A stretch of DNA of 64,000 nucleotides from Asanoa ishikariensis (GTDB lineage Bacteria > Actinomycetota > Actinomycetes > Mycobacteriales > Micromonosporaceae), in NCBI RefSeq assembly GCF_900107455.1, contig NZ_FNQB01000003.1, positions 1,880,709 through 1,944,708 on the forward strand. Direction: 5' to 3'. The notes under the pieces are model-generated. The model was not told where the DNA came from and ran no database searches. It worked only from the letters and a program-made list of their open reading frames with translations. How positions within the stretch are numbered: position 1 is the first letter of the stretch; every line of letters starts with the position of its first letter. Positions 63,257 through 64,000 of this stretch are shown one piece after another. Made by a program: the position numbers and the translations under genes.

Positions 63257-64000
63257 ATGACTACCGCCGTCGACCTGCGGGCTCCGCTGGCCCGGTACGC
63301 GTCGTTGCTGCACGCGTCCGCCGGCCCTGAGCATCATGTGGCATCGCCGCTGGGTGCGTGGCTGCTGGCCGCACTGTGTGCGCCGGTCGGGTCTTCCGAT
63401 CTTGAGGAGGCGCTCGGCATCGATCTGGAGAGCGCCCGATCGGTGGCCGACGGCCTGCTCTCGGACCCGCACCCAGCGGTCCTGTCGGCGGCGGCCCTGT
63501 GGCTCGCTCAGACCCCGACCGCTGCCATGGACGCCTGGCTGACGGCACTGCCCGCGCCGGTCTCCACGGGCCCGATGCCGTCGCAGACCGAGGCCGACGC
63601 GTGGGCGGACGAGCACACCCTCGGGCTGATCAAGAAGATGCCACTGACGCTCACGCCGGACACGATCCTGCTGCTGGCGACGGCGCTGGCGACAAAGGTC
63701 TCCTGGGTCCAGCCGTTCACGTTGGCGCCTTCATCTCGGCTAGGTGCGGCCAGCCCGTGGCGCGGCGCGGTGTCGCAGGTGCTGGAGATGCCGGACCACT
63801 TCCACGAGGCGTTCATCGTGCGGGTGCCTTCGCTGGGGGACGTCGCGGTGCACACGGCGTACGCGGTCGAGGGGTTGCGCGTGACGTCGGTGATCGGGCC
63901 GTCGGGGGTCGAGCCGGGCCAGGTCATCTCGGCGGCTTACGAGATCGCCGTGGCGTCCGCGACGCGCGGTGCGCTGGACCGGCGGTCGTTGTTCGACCTG
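63257..64000 (+). CDS. Serpin-family protein, N-terminal part
   Basis: The frame runs off the window; 248 residues are visible. After the start MTTAVDLRAPLARYAS, ADAWADEHTLGLIKKMPLTL (about 112-131) and TILLLATALATKVSWVQPF (about 133-152) match the helix F/strand 3A core of serpins (family pattern W...T.G.I..., ...L.NA..F...W...F). The reactive-centre loop would lie beyond base 64000. No signal peptide is visible, so it may act inside the cell. Bacterial serpins trap proteases. Confidence 0.7.
   Translation, partial: MTTAVDLRAPLARYASLLHASAGPEHHVASPLGAWLLAALCAPVGSSDLEEALGIDLESARSVADGLLSDPHPAVLSAAALWLAQTPTAAMDAWLTALPAPVSTGPMPSQTEADAWADEHTLGLIKKMPLTLTPDTILLLATALATKVSWVQPFTLAPSSRLGAASPWRGAVSQVLEMPDHFHEAFIVRVPSLGDVAVHTAYAVEGLRVTSVIGPSGVEPGQVISAAYEIAVASATRGALDRRSLFDL

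Overview
The window is a stretch of very high-G+C actinobacterial chromosome. Several features point to a mycolate-free actinomycete close to Micromonosporaceae (inference): nearly every third codon position is G or C, GTG starts are frequent, at least six genes look leaderless (a TANNNT -10 box 5-8 nt before the start codon), there is a DinB-like enzyme of the mycothiol-dependent type, a MurD2/MurL pair, an actinobacterial exonuclease-less family A polymerase, and dispersed AAGGGNCCCTT palindromes between genes. I see no phage, plasmid, IS, CRISPR, rRNA or tRNA, and no biosynthetic gene cluster. It is ordinary chromosome with a few unusual islands.

Layout. 1-2335: the end of a GH63-like glycosidase, an MBL-fold hydrolase, a small acidic protein and a MobA-like nucleotidyltransferase. 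2615-9390 (minus): a five-gene amino-sugar uptake operon (RpiR regulator, SIS-domain protein, NgcE-NgcF-NgcG ABC importer) followed by a family A DNA polymerase. 9557-13647: a class III aminotransferase, then divergent murD2 and murL, which would supply D-glutamate to peptidoglycan without glutamate racemase. 13644-24950: TrmH-type methyltransferase, TetR regulator with two oxidoreductases, a large disordered membrane protein, an SPFH/NfeD pair, a serine hydrolase, DUF3097 and a lipoprotein. 25002-34377: small enzymes, an Xre regulator/membrane protein/dehydrogenase operon, an ECF sigma factor translationally coupled to a membrane-anchored propeller protein, a transglutaminase-like protein and a PfkB sugar kinase. 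34577-35689: a secreted AA10-CBM2 lytic polysaccharide monooxygenase.

35721-45042: MBL hydrolase with an FlK-like thioesterase, two bacterial PH-domain membrane proteins, a MoxR-DUF58-VWA operon, a 29-residue membrane peptide, an acyltransferase and a Tat-exported alpha/beta hydrolase. 45125-50624: a two-component system, then fabG-inhA-ferrochelatase-HAD (fatty acid elongation next to haem synthesis, the order also known in mycobacteria). 50670-54745: aminopeptidase P, asparagine synthase and a small unknown protein. 54855-59592: a plus-strand set of a membrane TrkA-N/RyR-domain protein, a SLOG-like nucleotide-sensor protein, LemA and a DUF2207-like membrane protein. This is the most unusual island. 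59593-60166 is non-coding: a degenerate 57-bp tandem array followed by a 38-bp palindrome. 60167-64000: a pullulanase-type enzyme, an NTF2-like protein and the start of a serpin.

How the genes connect: chitin and GlcNAc use (NgcEFG, SIS/RpiR, and the AA10 enzyme that could attack chitin or cellulose), cell-wall synthesis (MurD2/MurL, possibly the AsnB-like amidotransferase) and envelope homeostasis (SPFH/NfeD, PH-domain proteins, MoxR, LemA) are the recurring themes.
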